64,000 nt of DNA. Source: Pterobdella sp. o SKG-2022 (lineage: Eukaryota > Annelida > Clitellata > Hirudinida > Piscicolidae). Positions 51,526 to 64,000 of the stretch are shown here, piece after piece. The stretch covers positions 2,784,896 through 2,848,895 of the forward strand of contig OZ038320.1 of NCBI GenBank assembly GCA_964035795.1, written 5' to 3'. Positions within the stretch are counted from its first letter, which is position 1, and every line of letters begins with the position of its first letter. The notes under the pieces are model-generated. The model was not told the DNA's origin. It saw only the letters and a program-made list of their open reading frames with translations, and did not search any database. The translations under genes and the position numbers were made by a program.

Positions 51526-54500
51526 TATTATTATTTTTATTATTATACAGTGCAATGATTGGCTGGCAACCTGAATCATTGAAACTTTTACGAATCACTC
51601 CGTCGATTCTAATTACCGTCATAAATAATAATAACAATAATAAGAATAAAAATAAAATTTTTAGTTTAAGGACATTAAAAAAAAATATTGAGAATATTAT
51701 CCATAATAAAAGAAAAATGTAATAGCAGTAAAAAAATAAAATAATAATATTATTAACAATAACAATAAAAATATTATATTGTTTTGAATAAAAAAAATAG
51801 AATAAATTAAATAATTATAAAACATAAATATTAATAAAAAAATTCAGAATTATTTAAATAATTATTCATCACTAATGGAAATGTGTGTTATATAATTCAA
51901 TGAGATTTCGTTTGATTGATTTTACATGAAATCTCTCACTTATTTCTTAAAACTAACTCGATGGGAAACTTCTATATTTTTTATAGCGCTAACTTATTCA
52001 AATTTTAAAGTTTTATATGGGGCATCTCTTTTATAATTCTTTCAAATTTCAATTCAAAAATTCATTAAAAAAAGTTTTTTTTTATAAACTTAATGTTATT
52101 TTAGAATAAAAACGCCCTAAATCGATTATTTTTCCCAAATAGTTCTCTCCCCCTACTAAATATCAAATATTTTTTCAAATTAGGTCAAGTAAGATCATGT
52201 ATCTGACCTATTTAGACCTCCACGAGCTTTATAGCCTAAAAAATACAAAAAATTTGACATCTTTTTTCTTCCGTTTATTACTAAAAAAGATTTTGGTCAA
52301 AATTCAAAATTTATTTAAATTTTATACTATAATTTTCAAATTCTATAAAAATTCAATCAATATTTTTTTTGAGATTAAAACAACAAATTCAACCGTTTAT
52401 TGTTTCAATGAAAACTAAAATTATTAATAAATCTTGAAGAAAGAACTCAACCAAAAAGCATTATAAAGTGTCCAAAACCATCGTCTCAACTAAACACATC
52501 TAAGCATTCAAAATGTGTTATGTACCATAGTATAAAATTACAAAGCTAGTTATAAAACAAAACTAACTGAATAATTTTTCTTTGAAAGCTCATTACTTAA
52601 CGTTACTAATGTTGAACATAACTACAGTGCCCCATGCTCAGATAGAATAAAAAAATTTTCCAGTGTCTTATACTCAGACAGGATAACAAAACTTTTCATT
52701 ATATTATCATTGTTCTATTAGATTATCTATTAAAGTTTGGTGTGCAATTCACAATCAAAATGTTGTGTAGTATATTATAGTAAATTCCATGTTATTTTAT
52801 TGGGTTGAACCTCGTTATAACATCTAGACTAGCAATAAAAACGCTGAGTGGTATAACATTCTGAACAGTTTTGAACGATTCTTTATAAAATTTTATATGT
52901 AAAAACATCTAATATGCACAACGACAACCTGGTTTGTAAAATCATAAATATATTAGTTACCAGTACATCATTTAGTCAAATTCGAATGTTTTTTATTATC
53001 TCCATTGAACGTTTGAACTTCATAATATTGATATTTAAGTCGTTGATCGTCAAAGCATTACAATAGCATCCACGGATAATATTCAATACACACACATCCG
53101 ACTCAAAACACACAAACACACGCGCACACACATCCGACTCAAAACACACACCCTACTCAACCAAACCATCTTAATCAACATTCCCACACTCTACTCAGTA
53201 CCCATACACTATCCACTAAACAAAACTACCCAATGATAACCGAGTCTTGCTCCCACATATTATTTTGCATTGCTTCACACGTCACGTCTGTGTTTGAAGC
53301 ACTTGATATTTGTTCTGTGACGTCCCATCATGTGACCAAAGATATTTCTATTCAATTTTTTCGTTATTCTATGTTTATTGATATTAAATATGGCCAAAAA
53401 AGGTTTAGTTTTAATTATTGTGGATAAAGAACAACGGTTATTCAATGCTTCATGGTCATAATAAAATCATTTTTTTATTCAGTTTATTTTTTTTAAACAT
53501 TGATAATATTATTTTATTTTTTTATTACATTAGTTGTTTACTGTCAGTTCTTTTACTGCACCCCTTTCTTCACTACAACAGATACCCTTCCTACCCACCA
53601 TCCTTACCACTGCATCATCATCGTTATAACCCCCACTAGATACCTTCATAACCAACAAAAAAATTTAATATTATTCTATCATCAACAGCCTCAAAACCAA
53701 CAATCAATACAATAAACCTTCACTTTATCAATGGGGTCTCAACAATAAGCACCAATATAAATAAGCTCTTCTAGCTGCGATCATAAAATTATTAATGATA
53801 GGATTCATTTTTATTAATAAACCCATAACGTTGTTTTGAATATGTTTAACTATGAGTTAATTATTAATTATTAATTACTGAACCCTTTTGTATAGTATCG
53901 ATAGGTCTGCGTTTATTGTATGGTTGTCTTGGCTCGCATATTCTACTGAATAACCACATTGTTAATACTTTTTACTATGTTTTATTATTTTTTATGCACA
54001 TGGTTTAATATATATTGTTTTAAGGGGTTATGTTGAAGACCAGTTATGAAAACGGGTGATTATAGTTTACTTTAAATTTTTTGTGCTCACCAACAACCAA
54101 ATTTTGATCCTTTAATTTCTCTATAGAAAACAGAGAACATTTTAGTTGTTAGCATTTACTTTTGTAAGTATCCTATTATAAGTTCCACGGCTTATATAAA
54201 TTTACCAATACTTTAGCTGTATTAAAGTCTTGTACGATTGAACGTATTAATTAATTTAAACTACAGGACCAAATTATTTACTATTTCAGGTCGTTTTCTT
54301 TTTATATCGATATTAACCTTTGTAGTCATATTTACGTTTAAGTTAATCTATTTGGGATGTTTCTATACACAAACTCTTGACCATATTTTGTGTTAATATC
54401 TTTGATATCTTTTGAATACAGCTTTGTTCAGAAACACTTATAGTTATATAATTTTCTACCAATAAAAATTATATTTTTTAACTGTTTCCATTAGAAACCA

Positions 54501-54915
54501 CCTTCAACCTTCTGCCAACCCATCTCACGCAGCTCTCAGAAACTTAGGCATACAAATACACTATCAGAGATAAATTATTTCCACCAGAGGCAACACCTCA
54601 TACAATACAATAAACTCCTATCATTGAGTCATCAAAAACCTGAAGAATCCTCTATAACTTTGTATTCATATTAGCAATTAGTTTCATCCCTATCATCTTG
54701 ATTTTTTCATTAGTATTAGCTTCTATCACATAATAGAAAATTTCATTTTCAGCTCATAGCAGTAACCATCTTAACATTGTATTATTATTATTATTATTAT
54801 TATTAGAAAGTTATATATCTTCATTAAATATCCAAATTCTTTCTTATTTCACACCAAACATTTTTTTCTCAAAACCACACACTTTCAAAAACCTTCTTCG
54901 TTCTTACCACACCCA
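51526..54915. other. Non-coding, low-complexity AT-rich DNA
   Basis: AAT/ATT-rich runs (51600-51860), a tandem-like duplication of ACACATCCGACTCAAAACACA at about 53090-53145, and a (TTA)n run near 54779-54806. No coding exon supported. Confidence 0.5.
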
Positions 54916-57900
54916 TCAAAAATCTTCTTCATCTTCATCACACCACCAATGATCATCATATTTCTTCTTCACATGGCAAATGAGGCTGATGGCTGATATT
55001 AAATCCAAGATCTGGGGGGCGTGGTTTTTTTTGCTGTCTTTAAGGGTTTTGTTATATGAGTTGTGTGGAGTTCTTGTAGGTTTGTGAGGTTTTGTGGAAG
55101 GCCTTTGTTTGATTATGTTATGTGGTTTTTGGTTTTCAGGTGGTTTGTTGTGTTAGGTGTTTGGTTCTGTTCAGGGTGTGTTGTTCTGTTAGAAATAAAT
55201 TTTGTTGTTGTATTTATATTTTATTTTTTTGGTGGCGTGTATTATTTTAAATACTATTTTCAGATCTTTGCACTTGTATTATGGGTGAGTTCAAATTATA
55301 ATTATATATTCAAAAATTGTTAATATTGCCATTTTGAAAAGTAGCTACTATTATTTTTGAACTACAAAAAAGTTTTGCCTTGATTTTCGCGCCAAAAGAA
55401 TAAAAAACTGTTATTTCTAAAACTCTTTTACTTTTGTAATAAGCAGTGAGAAATTTTTGATGGCTTTCCATTAAATTGTTCGTGCTCGACTTTTTCTAAA
55501 TTACTCTAATCATTCCGAGCCCGGGATAATTTTTTCTAAAAGTATATTCAAAAATAAAACTATGACAAAAAAATATTTTTAGAAAATAATTTATCATGAT
55601 AACAAAAAGTGATTAAAATACATAAATAACCACAGTTAATACAAATAATTATCAATATATAAGCAATAGCACACCACTCACAATGAATTATTCGCAAATA
55701 ACAGTGATAATGAGCATGAAGATAATATATATGGACAATCACGTGACGCTCACTGTAGCGTATCATTGGCCGAAAGAATTTCCGTTTTAATTACTGATAC
55801 TTCCTTTGCATCCAATCTACAGTACTGCCTTTCAATCTAATATAATATAATTCTAGCGTGATGTGCCAATTGAAATGGTGTAAACTGTGTTTGTTATCTT
55901 TGCAGTTTAACAACGCCCTAGAACTTTCTTTGCTTCAGATTAGAATGTTTCTACGCTTGCGTGATTTTGGAACAAATTCTAGAACATTCTCATCGATATA
56001 AACTCGAAAAATTTCAAAATAATTGAAACAGTGTGAAGAAAAAGGTTTTCAACGTTATGAAAAAAAAATTAAAAAACAATATTAAAAACTAAGCGCTAAA
56101 AACGTTGCAAAAATTCAAAAACAAAATACAATACTTTAAAAAAATATTTCTATCACTATATTATTTTCCCAAAAAAAATCAATAATAAAAAATATAAAAT
56201 AAGCCGCGCTAAAACGGCCATCAACCCGCTTAATGCGATGCGACACACCGAGTATGAACCCGGAATGATTATTCATTTTTTTGGTAATTAATACAAGTTA
56301 ATCAGACGATCTATTTTGGGATCTGTTCATCATAATATATTGATGAGTTTTGATATCCGTATCATTGCACCAGGGATGTGCGGTCTATTTTCATTAAAGT
56401 TTTATTTCTACTTATTTTATTTTTTTTGAAAATTTTTCATTAATACATATTTTTTGGGATGTTTTTTGGGTGAGGTTTGATACAATTTTTGGTTTGCTGT
56501 TTTTTACTTTATTTAAAAAAATTTTTGACTATTATTTTATAGTGTTGTAATTAAATGTAATCAAACACTTTATGAGTTTTCCATGTTATTTTATATTTTT
56601 GTTTATTGTATTTTATATATATTTTTATTTTGTAAAGTATAATTTTGTAGTTTACATCTTATTTTCCAAATTTTATCATGTCGTATTATATAATACAATT
56701 TTTTGTTGTAATGTATTGTGTTATGACGTGTATTATTGTATTTTATTTACATGTATTGTATTTAATTGTATATCATTTTTTCATACCCCTGCTGACAACG
56801 AACCTGGACAAAAGTCACGATGAGTAGAAAAGTGTGCATTTGGCTCCATTTCTCATCAAACCATTCCTCAAATACGTCAAAGCATCCCTGAAGATAAATG
56901 GATAAATGGATAAAGGAATGGATGGATAAATGGATAAGTGAATAAATGAATGAGTGAAGGGTTCAACAAATTAGTGGATAAATGGATGGATGAGTGGATG
57001 AAAAGATAGTTTGATAGGTTGATGGATGGATGATGGATGGATGATAGATAAATGAATGGGTTGGTGGATGGATAAATGAATGGATGAATGAATAAACAAA
57101 TGAGTGAATGAATGAAGGATGAATTGATTGATGAAAGGGTCAATGGATGGGTGGAGATGAGGTAACCTGATAAATGAACAAATCAAAAAGTAGATCTAAG
57201 ATTATAAATAACAAGAAATAGTGACATTTGTAATAATAAAAAGAATATAACCAACAACAACAAATACTATAACAACAAAAACAAAAATAAACTTGAAGAA
57301 ATAAAAAAATAACAGCAACAAAACAAAAAAATCAAAAATAAACACCAAAACAAGAAAAAAAAATTTGAAACAATAAAAGAACCTTCAAACCAAATGCCAA
57401 AACATGAAAAAACAAACTCAACAAAAAAAAAAAACTGAACAAAAAAAAAACAGAAAAAAAAAACAAAAAAAAAAGCAAAACTTTAAAGCTCTAATAAAAT
57501 AAGGCCCAAGGAGCGATAGAGGGACAAAAGTAGTGTGACAGAAGCAAATAAGACGATAACTCAATGCTTTTGTGCAATCTGTGGATTTATGGGCGGCAAT
57601 AAGTGTTTTAGCATATGGCTTTTAAGCGCCTGCAAACATTAGTGATTGTGTTGTACCTGTGGTTTTAAGTTGTTATTGTTTTTGTTGATGTTGTTGAGAA
57701 TATTTTTTATTGTTGTTGTTCATATTTTTGTTGATTATGTTGTTGTTATTAATACTATTGTTGTTGCTTTTGTTTTTATGTTGTTGTTCTTCTTATTGTT
57801 GTTAGTACTGGTTTTGTTTATTTTATTGTTATTTTTTATTTTTTTAGTTTGTTGTTATTTTTTTTTTTTTGTTTTTTGTTGGCTTAATGGTTTTCATTGT

Positions 57901-60900
57901 TTTTATTAATATGTTTATTATAACTATTGTTTGCTTTTGTTAATGTTACAAATATCCGACGTCTGCTAAATTGCTAATATTGCAACATCAATAGTATGGT
58001 TATAGTAATAATAACCTAAGTTTATACAGGGCCAAAAAACAACCCATGCGCAAAAAAGTAGTGATATCAAATAAATGAAATACATTGATTTAATATTTAG
58101 AGAATTATATTAATTATGCGTGAATAAAAATATTTCTCGCAAATCGATGTAGATTCTTATTTACGTTAGGTTAGCTATAAGCATAAAAACTTCAAGTATA
58201 TGCTTTTATTGCAGCAGTTAAATATATGCTTATTTGTAGTATTTACATTTTTATTGTCTCAGTTAAAATTGATATTGATATAATTTTTATTGAATATATA
58301 TGAAAAAATGCACAGACATAAACAAAATAAATATTAATAAACAGTTGTAAAAGGAAAGAATTTGATAAGAAGATAAAAATTTATGCACGATTATTGTTAT
58401 TATAAAGTATTGCACTAAATACGTGGTAACGAGAAGTCTCCAGGAATTTTTGATGCCACTTCAAATGGAAGCTGCCGCTAATATAGTCACAGATCATTTG
58501 GCTTCTATCATCCTTTCCCATCTCAATTTTCATCAATTCTTTCAATTGTATACCACGAGAAAGTTTTTTAAAAAAATGAAAATATTTTGGTAACCAAGGA
58601 AATGTGTTATATACGTGTTTTTTTTTACGTGTTTGCAGTGTTCACATGGAGTAGCGCCTTATGAAACCTATCAATTGCGCAACTCAAACCCCGTTCACAG
58701 GTGAGCTTGTGATATGCTTACTTGATGTTTTAAGTTATGATTGCTTATGCAAAATTTTTAAAATTTATATACTGTTATCACAAGCTTCACCACCTTAAAC
58801 AAATTTTTAGCTTCGGAGGTTTCACAAATCATTGAAGCCTTATCAGAAATCTTTGAAAAATTATTAGCTACATATTGAATTTGACGTTCCAAATCATTAT
58901 ATTAACTTTACTTTTTATTATGTTTATTTTTTTCTTATAATTTACTTCTAAGAAAAATTCTAATCGTCTATAATATTCATCTACTGATACAACTACTACT
59001 TTTAGTAGTACTAAAATTACAACTATCACTGAAGTCAAAAATGCCATTGGTGAAAAAATGGAACTAAAAATATGAAATTAACAACAATAATTAAAAAAAA
59101 CAAAAAAAATATAAACAGAAATGGCACCAAAAAACACTCATAAAAAATAATATAGAACTAAATTTAAAAAAGAATATAAAAATAAAAAAAAAACAATGAA
59201 AAATATAAAATAATAATCAAACCTGCACAAAGACCCCATCGCTATCATCTTTGGCCAGAAGTCCCTGAACTTGACAAAAGTTGCTGGTGTCTGAATACAG
59301 CTCATCGTAATGTGAGTTTGCGGTGTCTTTTCTGCCCTCTATATCGTCTGCGGTTGGATGTGGTGGGATGTTGAGTTGTGTTGTTATGCTGTGTTAAAAT
59401 TTTGTGTTGAAATGTTTTTTTGAGGTGTTTTGTTGTTGTTGTGTTTTTAGTATTTTAAAGAATTTTTGATCAATAGATTTATTTTTTGAAATTAAATATA
59501 AGAAATTTTCATTTTAAAGTGAATTTATTCAGATATAAAATAAATTAAATGAAAAAATTTATTTTCACCATACATTCCCAAAAAAGAGACCCAAACTTCA
59601 ATGCATAGAAGAAAAGTTTTTGTTTGAGATTAATTCAATCAGATCATCATATACTAGTAATATTATAGTGTGAAGCAATTTTTGAATCTCTAAAACTGAC
59701 GCAATTTCGCGAGGCGAGTCTTCAATTCAATGATAAAGACAGCGCAGTTAGTGTTTATGGCTCGCATACAAGAAGTTAATTGCTTTATAGATTAAAAGTT
59801 AACAAAGCAAACGAGGGGTTATTGATTATAAATGAAGGAATTTTAATCTTTAATACTTGTTTTTTTGTCGAGAATTAGTAACTTCTAAACTTCTGAATTA
59901 TGTCGATGAATTTTAATGTTGAAAAACTTCTCACTACAATACAATGATAAAAAACAATACTAATATTTGAAAAAAATATAATGCATGATTTTTCATTTAT
60001 AAAACTGTGCTTTCATTATTGTTATTGCCAAATTTAGATTTAGCTCATATTATAGCCTATACCTATAGAAACATGAGTTAATTTGTTTTGTTATTTTAAA
60101 ATTTTTAAATTATATTGGAACCTTTAATGAACGTTTTTCCATTAAATATTTGAAACTTTCTAACAGAATTCATAAAACTTTAGCCAAAGATTATCATGAC
60201 AACTACCAAGAACAACCAAAATACTTATCAAAGATAAACATAATAGTTAACCAAGCACCACTTAATCACCAACCATGCACAACACAGCAGGACTCAGGCA
60301 CGAAGACGCCCAAGTTCTCATTGGAGTGGTTGAACCACGAAGTCTTGAAGTAGTCTCTGGGACCCCTCACGCCACAGCACTCTTTCTGTGTGTTGGTAGA
60401 GTGGGTATGGTTGGGTGTGTTGTAGTGGTGAGGTGTGGTGTGTGTTGATATGGAGGTATGAGCTTTTTGAAGTATAAACCTTTACATAAAATATTGCAAA
60501 CTCAACTTTTTTAAGTACTTTGACCAATATACTTAAATATATTCAATTCTATTAACCGAATATACCACTCAAAGTGGTTTTGAAGACTTAAACAGTTTCA
60601 TGTCACTATAACAATATGCGTTATTTGTTTGTTTGTTCAAAATACTCGCATATAAAACGCAATATTGAACAAAATTATTCTATCAAATGCTTTAACGCAG
60701 GACTGTATAGTGTAAGATATAAAAATAAAGCTGAAAAACAGCTTTAAAATGCAGCGTTTTATGACTCCTATAATGCCCTTGCAGTATTTATAGGTCGTCA
60801 AAGCTTTTACATAGCTAATCAAGTGTTTCTAATACTGTTATAAAATCATTATCTTGATTTTTTAACTAATAAAACATCTAAAACAGTAATACAAACGCTG

Positions 60901-61956
60901 CGGGTTTCAGATGTCCGCGAAGTTTCGCGCTCTATAAACTTCGTCAAACGCCTACAGGTATAATATTTAAAAAAAAAATTTGATTAGTTGTGTATGAGAG
61001 ATTTTTAAAGATCACATCACTATCTTATATAAGCATAACCACATCCGCAATAACTTTAAAAACATATTTATTAATCGCAAATAGATTTGATGTTGACTCA
61101 AAAATTGACGTTGATCGGTGGGATATTGAATTATAGACCATAAAACAGCCATAAAACGACTCCTTAATTGGTACGTTTAAATACAAAAACTTCAATTATT
61201 TTATTAATACCAAAATATTTCAAAGTCAGATAAAAAGAATATCTGTTGGAAGCTAAAAAACGTTTCAAATTATCTTACTTTGATACACATACATTCTCAC
61301 ATAAATAAGAATACACAAACACAAATTCAAAAACACAAACATAACAAACATTAAGAAGCATAAAAATATACATATAAAATATATGTACACAGAAACATAT
61401 TCTTACAAACTTCACTTTCATCAACACCTACTTACAATTACTTAGACAGACAGACACACACACCTCCCCATCACTTTAATGACCTAATTAGTTGCGATTA
61501 AGGCGGGCATTTAAGGCCGTTTGATCACCAGACGGAATAGCTTGTGAAGGTGGCATGGGTGTGACGTCACATAACCAAAAACAACAAAACATCAAATTCA
61601 AAAACAGCTGAATGTAAAAATGTTTTTGTTATAAAAAAAGAGACTTAGCCTCGCTATTGTAGAATTGGAGGCGACTTAATATAGAAAATAAAACAAAATT
61701 CAATCAAATAATCAAATATAAATATACGCTTGAATACGCTTCAACTGTGCTTTTCAGCTTTTTTTGGCGCTATCTACACACCACCATCATCATCACTAAA
61801 ACTGTTAATAAACCCAAACCAAACCTGCGCCTGAATATTATCCCATGCCTCAGTGACCAGGTTGATGTAGAAGGAGGTGAAGTTGTGCGTTTGGGCAGTC
61901 TTGTTGTACTTGCTCCTCAACTGGTATGACATACCCTCGTATATTGCATTGCTCGT
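54916..61956 (-). CDS. Tetraspanin, C-terminal five exons (5' part off window)
   Basis: Four-pass membrane organiser. Exons: 61956-61825, 60385-60274, 59347-59223, 56887-56804, 55011-54916; 549 bases in phase. They encode the large extracellular loop and the fourth membrane segment: GMSYQLRSKYNKTAQ...EAWDNIQAQ, the diagnostic CCG motif in KECCGVRGPRDYFKTSW, the VPESCC motif, YSDTSNFCQ, GCFDVFEEWFDEKW leading into membrane segment HTFLLIVTFVQILDLISAIS, then a short tail ICHVKKKYDDHWWCDEDEED. The six loop cysteines (CCG pair, PESCC pair, NFC, GC) fit the family. Transmembrane segments 1-3 must lie beyond 61956, probably beyond the window, since 61957-64000 shows no matching exon. The subfamily is unknown. 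Confidence 0.92.
56888..57170. repeat. GGAT/AATG tetranucleotide-like repeat
   Basis: Degenerate tandem units of ATGGATGGATAAATGAATGA type in the tetraspanin intron, beginning right at the acceptor side of exon 56887-56804. It is followed by an A-rich tract (57230-57480) and a TTG-rich tract (57650-57920). Confidence 0.85.
58381..58600 (-). other. Short open frame of coding-like composition, unassigned
   Basis: A minus-strand frame of about 60 codons reads GIQLKELMKIEMGKDDRSQM, CDYISGSFHLKWHQKFLETS and RYHVFSAIL before a stop at 58381. The composition is more protein-like than neighbouring frames. No acceptor AG or ATG with good context is evident, and it lies within a tetraspanin intron. 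It could be a transposon remnant or chance. Confidence 0.2.
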
Positions 61957-64000
61957 CTGCGGTACAAATCGGGTGGATATAAAGAGTGAAAAGTTTGAGA
62001 ATAGGCATAGTTTGGGTGTGTAGTTGTGGGTGAGTTATATAGATATTTTTTATGAAGTTTGTTTTTATCAGTCGATAATGCAAGCTAGACTCATTTTTAA
62101 ATTGAATTATCACTTAAAAAAACATCAAGATCAAGCACAAAAAGTTATTGTAATGATCAAAAAGATTATCATTTTCAAATGATATTTATCATGTACAAAC
62201 TGATATGTATCACGTGTAATACTAACCATTACTACGTATAATACTTGATAACGAAAGCACATCAACGGATTTGAACCAGATAATGGAATACAGGTATGAA
62301 ACATAGAAAAAAAATGATTTTAAACAATTAATATATATTTTAAAAATACATACGTGGTCTAAAAACTCCTGAAGTTAATGCCACTATAATAATACTCGAT
62401 ATTGTAATTATTAATATATTTGTTATAATTCTATGATACGAACATTTTTTGGAGAGCTTATAATGCACCTAAAGTAGGCCTTTGTGAAATCTATTAATTT
62501 AACACACAAAACCCCAGTTAGGGACTGTCTGATCGGTCTCCTACTACTTAGTTAACAAAGTTATATTTAATTTAACGAAATAATAATCAAACACTTAATT
62601 AAGATTTTTTTAAAATATATTATATGATACATGTGCACCTTACCAACACGAATTTGTTCTCTAATCACATAACTATCAATATCAGTTATTGTAATGCTAT
62701 TACCATCAATATAATAGTAATTCTTTCCCCATCAATATAAGTGATAATAAAGTTATCCTTATATTGATGCAGATCTCAAAGATACTGCTATAAACTTATG
62801 AAAGCATAGTGTGGTGATGAAAATCATGGAAAGTTATTTACGCTCAAGCACCCTGCATTCGGACCAAGAATAACTCATTTTGCTTTTTTATGCTAGTTTT
62901 ATGGACTTTTCTTAATGTTTCACTTCCTTTGATTTCTTCCATACTACTCTGCTTCAAATAGCATCTTTCTATTAAAGCTGGAAAGATTTTTATTGATGAG
63001 ATATCGATTGGTTTTCAACTGATGTAATTTTGTATAGTGAAGACTTTAATAATTTTAATAATTTAAATGAGTTTTTTGAATGTGTTTTAAGCAGTTCATA
63101 GCGGAGTGTCTCTGAATGTTGCGGAAAAGGTGCTGTATAAATTATTTATTTCAAAAAAATGTATCTCGAAAAAACATATTTGAGTTGACCCCAAATCTTG
63201 GTAAGGTTTCTTAGGATACCTAAAGTTACCCAACAGTGAAAATAGAAACAACAGTACAAAAACTCAAAAATTATAAGTATTATTTAAAAATAATTCACAC
63301 CCTCAAAGATATGGTTCACATTCCAAGCAGTTTATAAAGTTTTCTCTGTCATTTTGTGCTGCAAAAGAAGAGTGCTGGTATAGAGATACGCTTTAACTTA
63401 TCGCGTATATACTTTTCCTTCAATAAATGTCCCAGAATTTATCGGGATTTCTGGCTTTTTATTTTTTGGGCTAAAATTGATATCTAAAAATAAGTAAATT
63501 TTGAAATTAATTGTATTTGTAAAAATGCTTGCCGAAGGTTCTTTATTTTAAAACCGTCTAAAACTTCTAAGTAGGATAAATTATATATTAATTTTAAATA
63601 GATTTGTTATGTTGAAATTCTCTATTAACGTTAAAATAATTATTTAACTTTAGAATGTACTTGGTTAACGAAAAGCTTTGTATCTCAATAAAATTTATTT
63701 GTGATCCTAAATATAAACGTTAAAAAAACTCAGTTCTATATCATAATCATTCACATATGATCCTGTATCTCTGTTAAACAATGTTTGAACAACAATTCAG
63801 AAAAATTTCTTCATTTCTTCTAGAGACATCGTATGTATCTTTTTGCTTCCCAATAGTTTTTCGTTTATTTCTTCAAAAATAAAAATTTCATAAATACAAA
63901 TTCATTTTTAAAAATTTGTATTTAAATACAAAATTATTAAAAAAAATAAATTTGTATTACTAAATTCTCATTTTTGAAGAAATAACTAAAAAATTTTTCT
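61957..64000. other. Presumed tetraspanin intron, nothing recognised
   Basis: AT-rich DNA upstream of the first tetraspanin exon seen. I looked for the membrane-segment 1-3 exons on the minus strand and found none. Confidence 0.45.

Noticed and set aside
53500..53715. Overlapping His/Thr/Pro-rich plus-strand frames
   Set aside because: Low-complexity CAT/CAC-rich DNA; several frames open at once, which argues against coding.
56877..57186. Ser/His/Ile-rich minus-strand frames
   Set aside because: Translations of the GGAT/AATG tandem repeat.

Overview
The window is nuclear DNA of an invertebrate animal. It is AT-rich, its genes are split by GT-AG introns, and it carries GATA/TCTA and CA microsatellites and non-LTR retrotransposon debris. 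The gene set includes a Wnt, a tetraspanin, a secreted modular protein, NUP160, SYAP1, an SDS3 corepressor subunit, OXNAD1 and a GST. The compact introns, fast-evolving Wnt and Asn-rich protein insertions would suit a lophotrochozoan such as a leech-like annelid. That placement is a guess; the sequence does not fix the taxon.

Layout. 1-11133 (-): NUP160, 30 exons read here, last exon(s) beyond position 1. 11852-12367 (-): an unrecognised 171-residue protein. 13952-14602 (+): an intronless glutathione S-transferase. 15471-18086 (-): OXNAD1, first exon(s) not found. 18819-23522 (+): SYAP1, complete in eight exons and divergent from OXNAD1. 25420-29297 (-): SDS3/SUDS3, ten exons, one junction apparently a U12-type AT-AC intron. 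29632-29703 (+): tRNA-Gln(CUG). 29798-44833 (-): a 12-exon gene for a secreted protein of about 1052 residues with three copies of a beta-sandwich-like module. Its introns hold a decayed LINE (about 34690-39060, +) and an intronless RRM-protein gene on the opposite strand (40398-43118, +). 44963-47793 (-): a complete six-exon Wnt of 584 residues with long basic insertions. 47794-54915: mostly non-coding, with a 380-bp CA array and two LINE remnants. 54916-61956 (-): the 3' five exons of a tetraspanin. The rest has no gene I can support.

Most genes were assembled by hand. I read exons on the correct strand, required AG/GT borders and matching phase, and compared the protein order with the known families. 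For SYAP1, SDS3, Wnt and the modular gene, the summed exon lengths are divisible by three from ATG to stop. The NUP160 and tetraspanin portions keep frame throughout.

Most unusual: an AT-AC intron in SDS3; a hairpin-forming repeat family with a 12-bp direct flanking repeat and a 5'-truncated copy, which look like retroposition; the modular secreted gene with phase-1 module borders and another gene nested in it; and an over-long Wnt. These genes are functionally unrelated housekeeping and developmental loci; there is no operon-like system.
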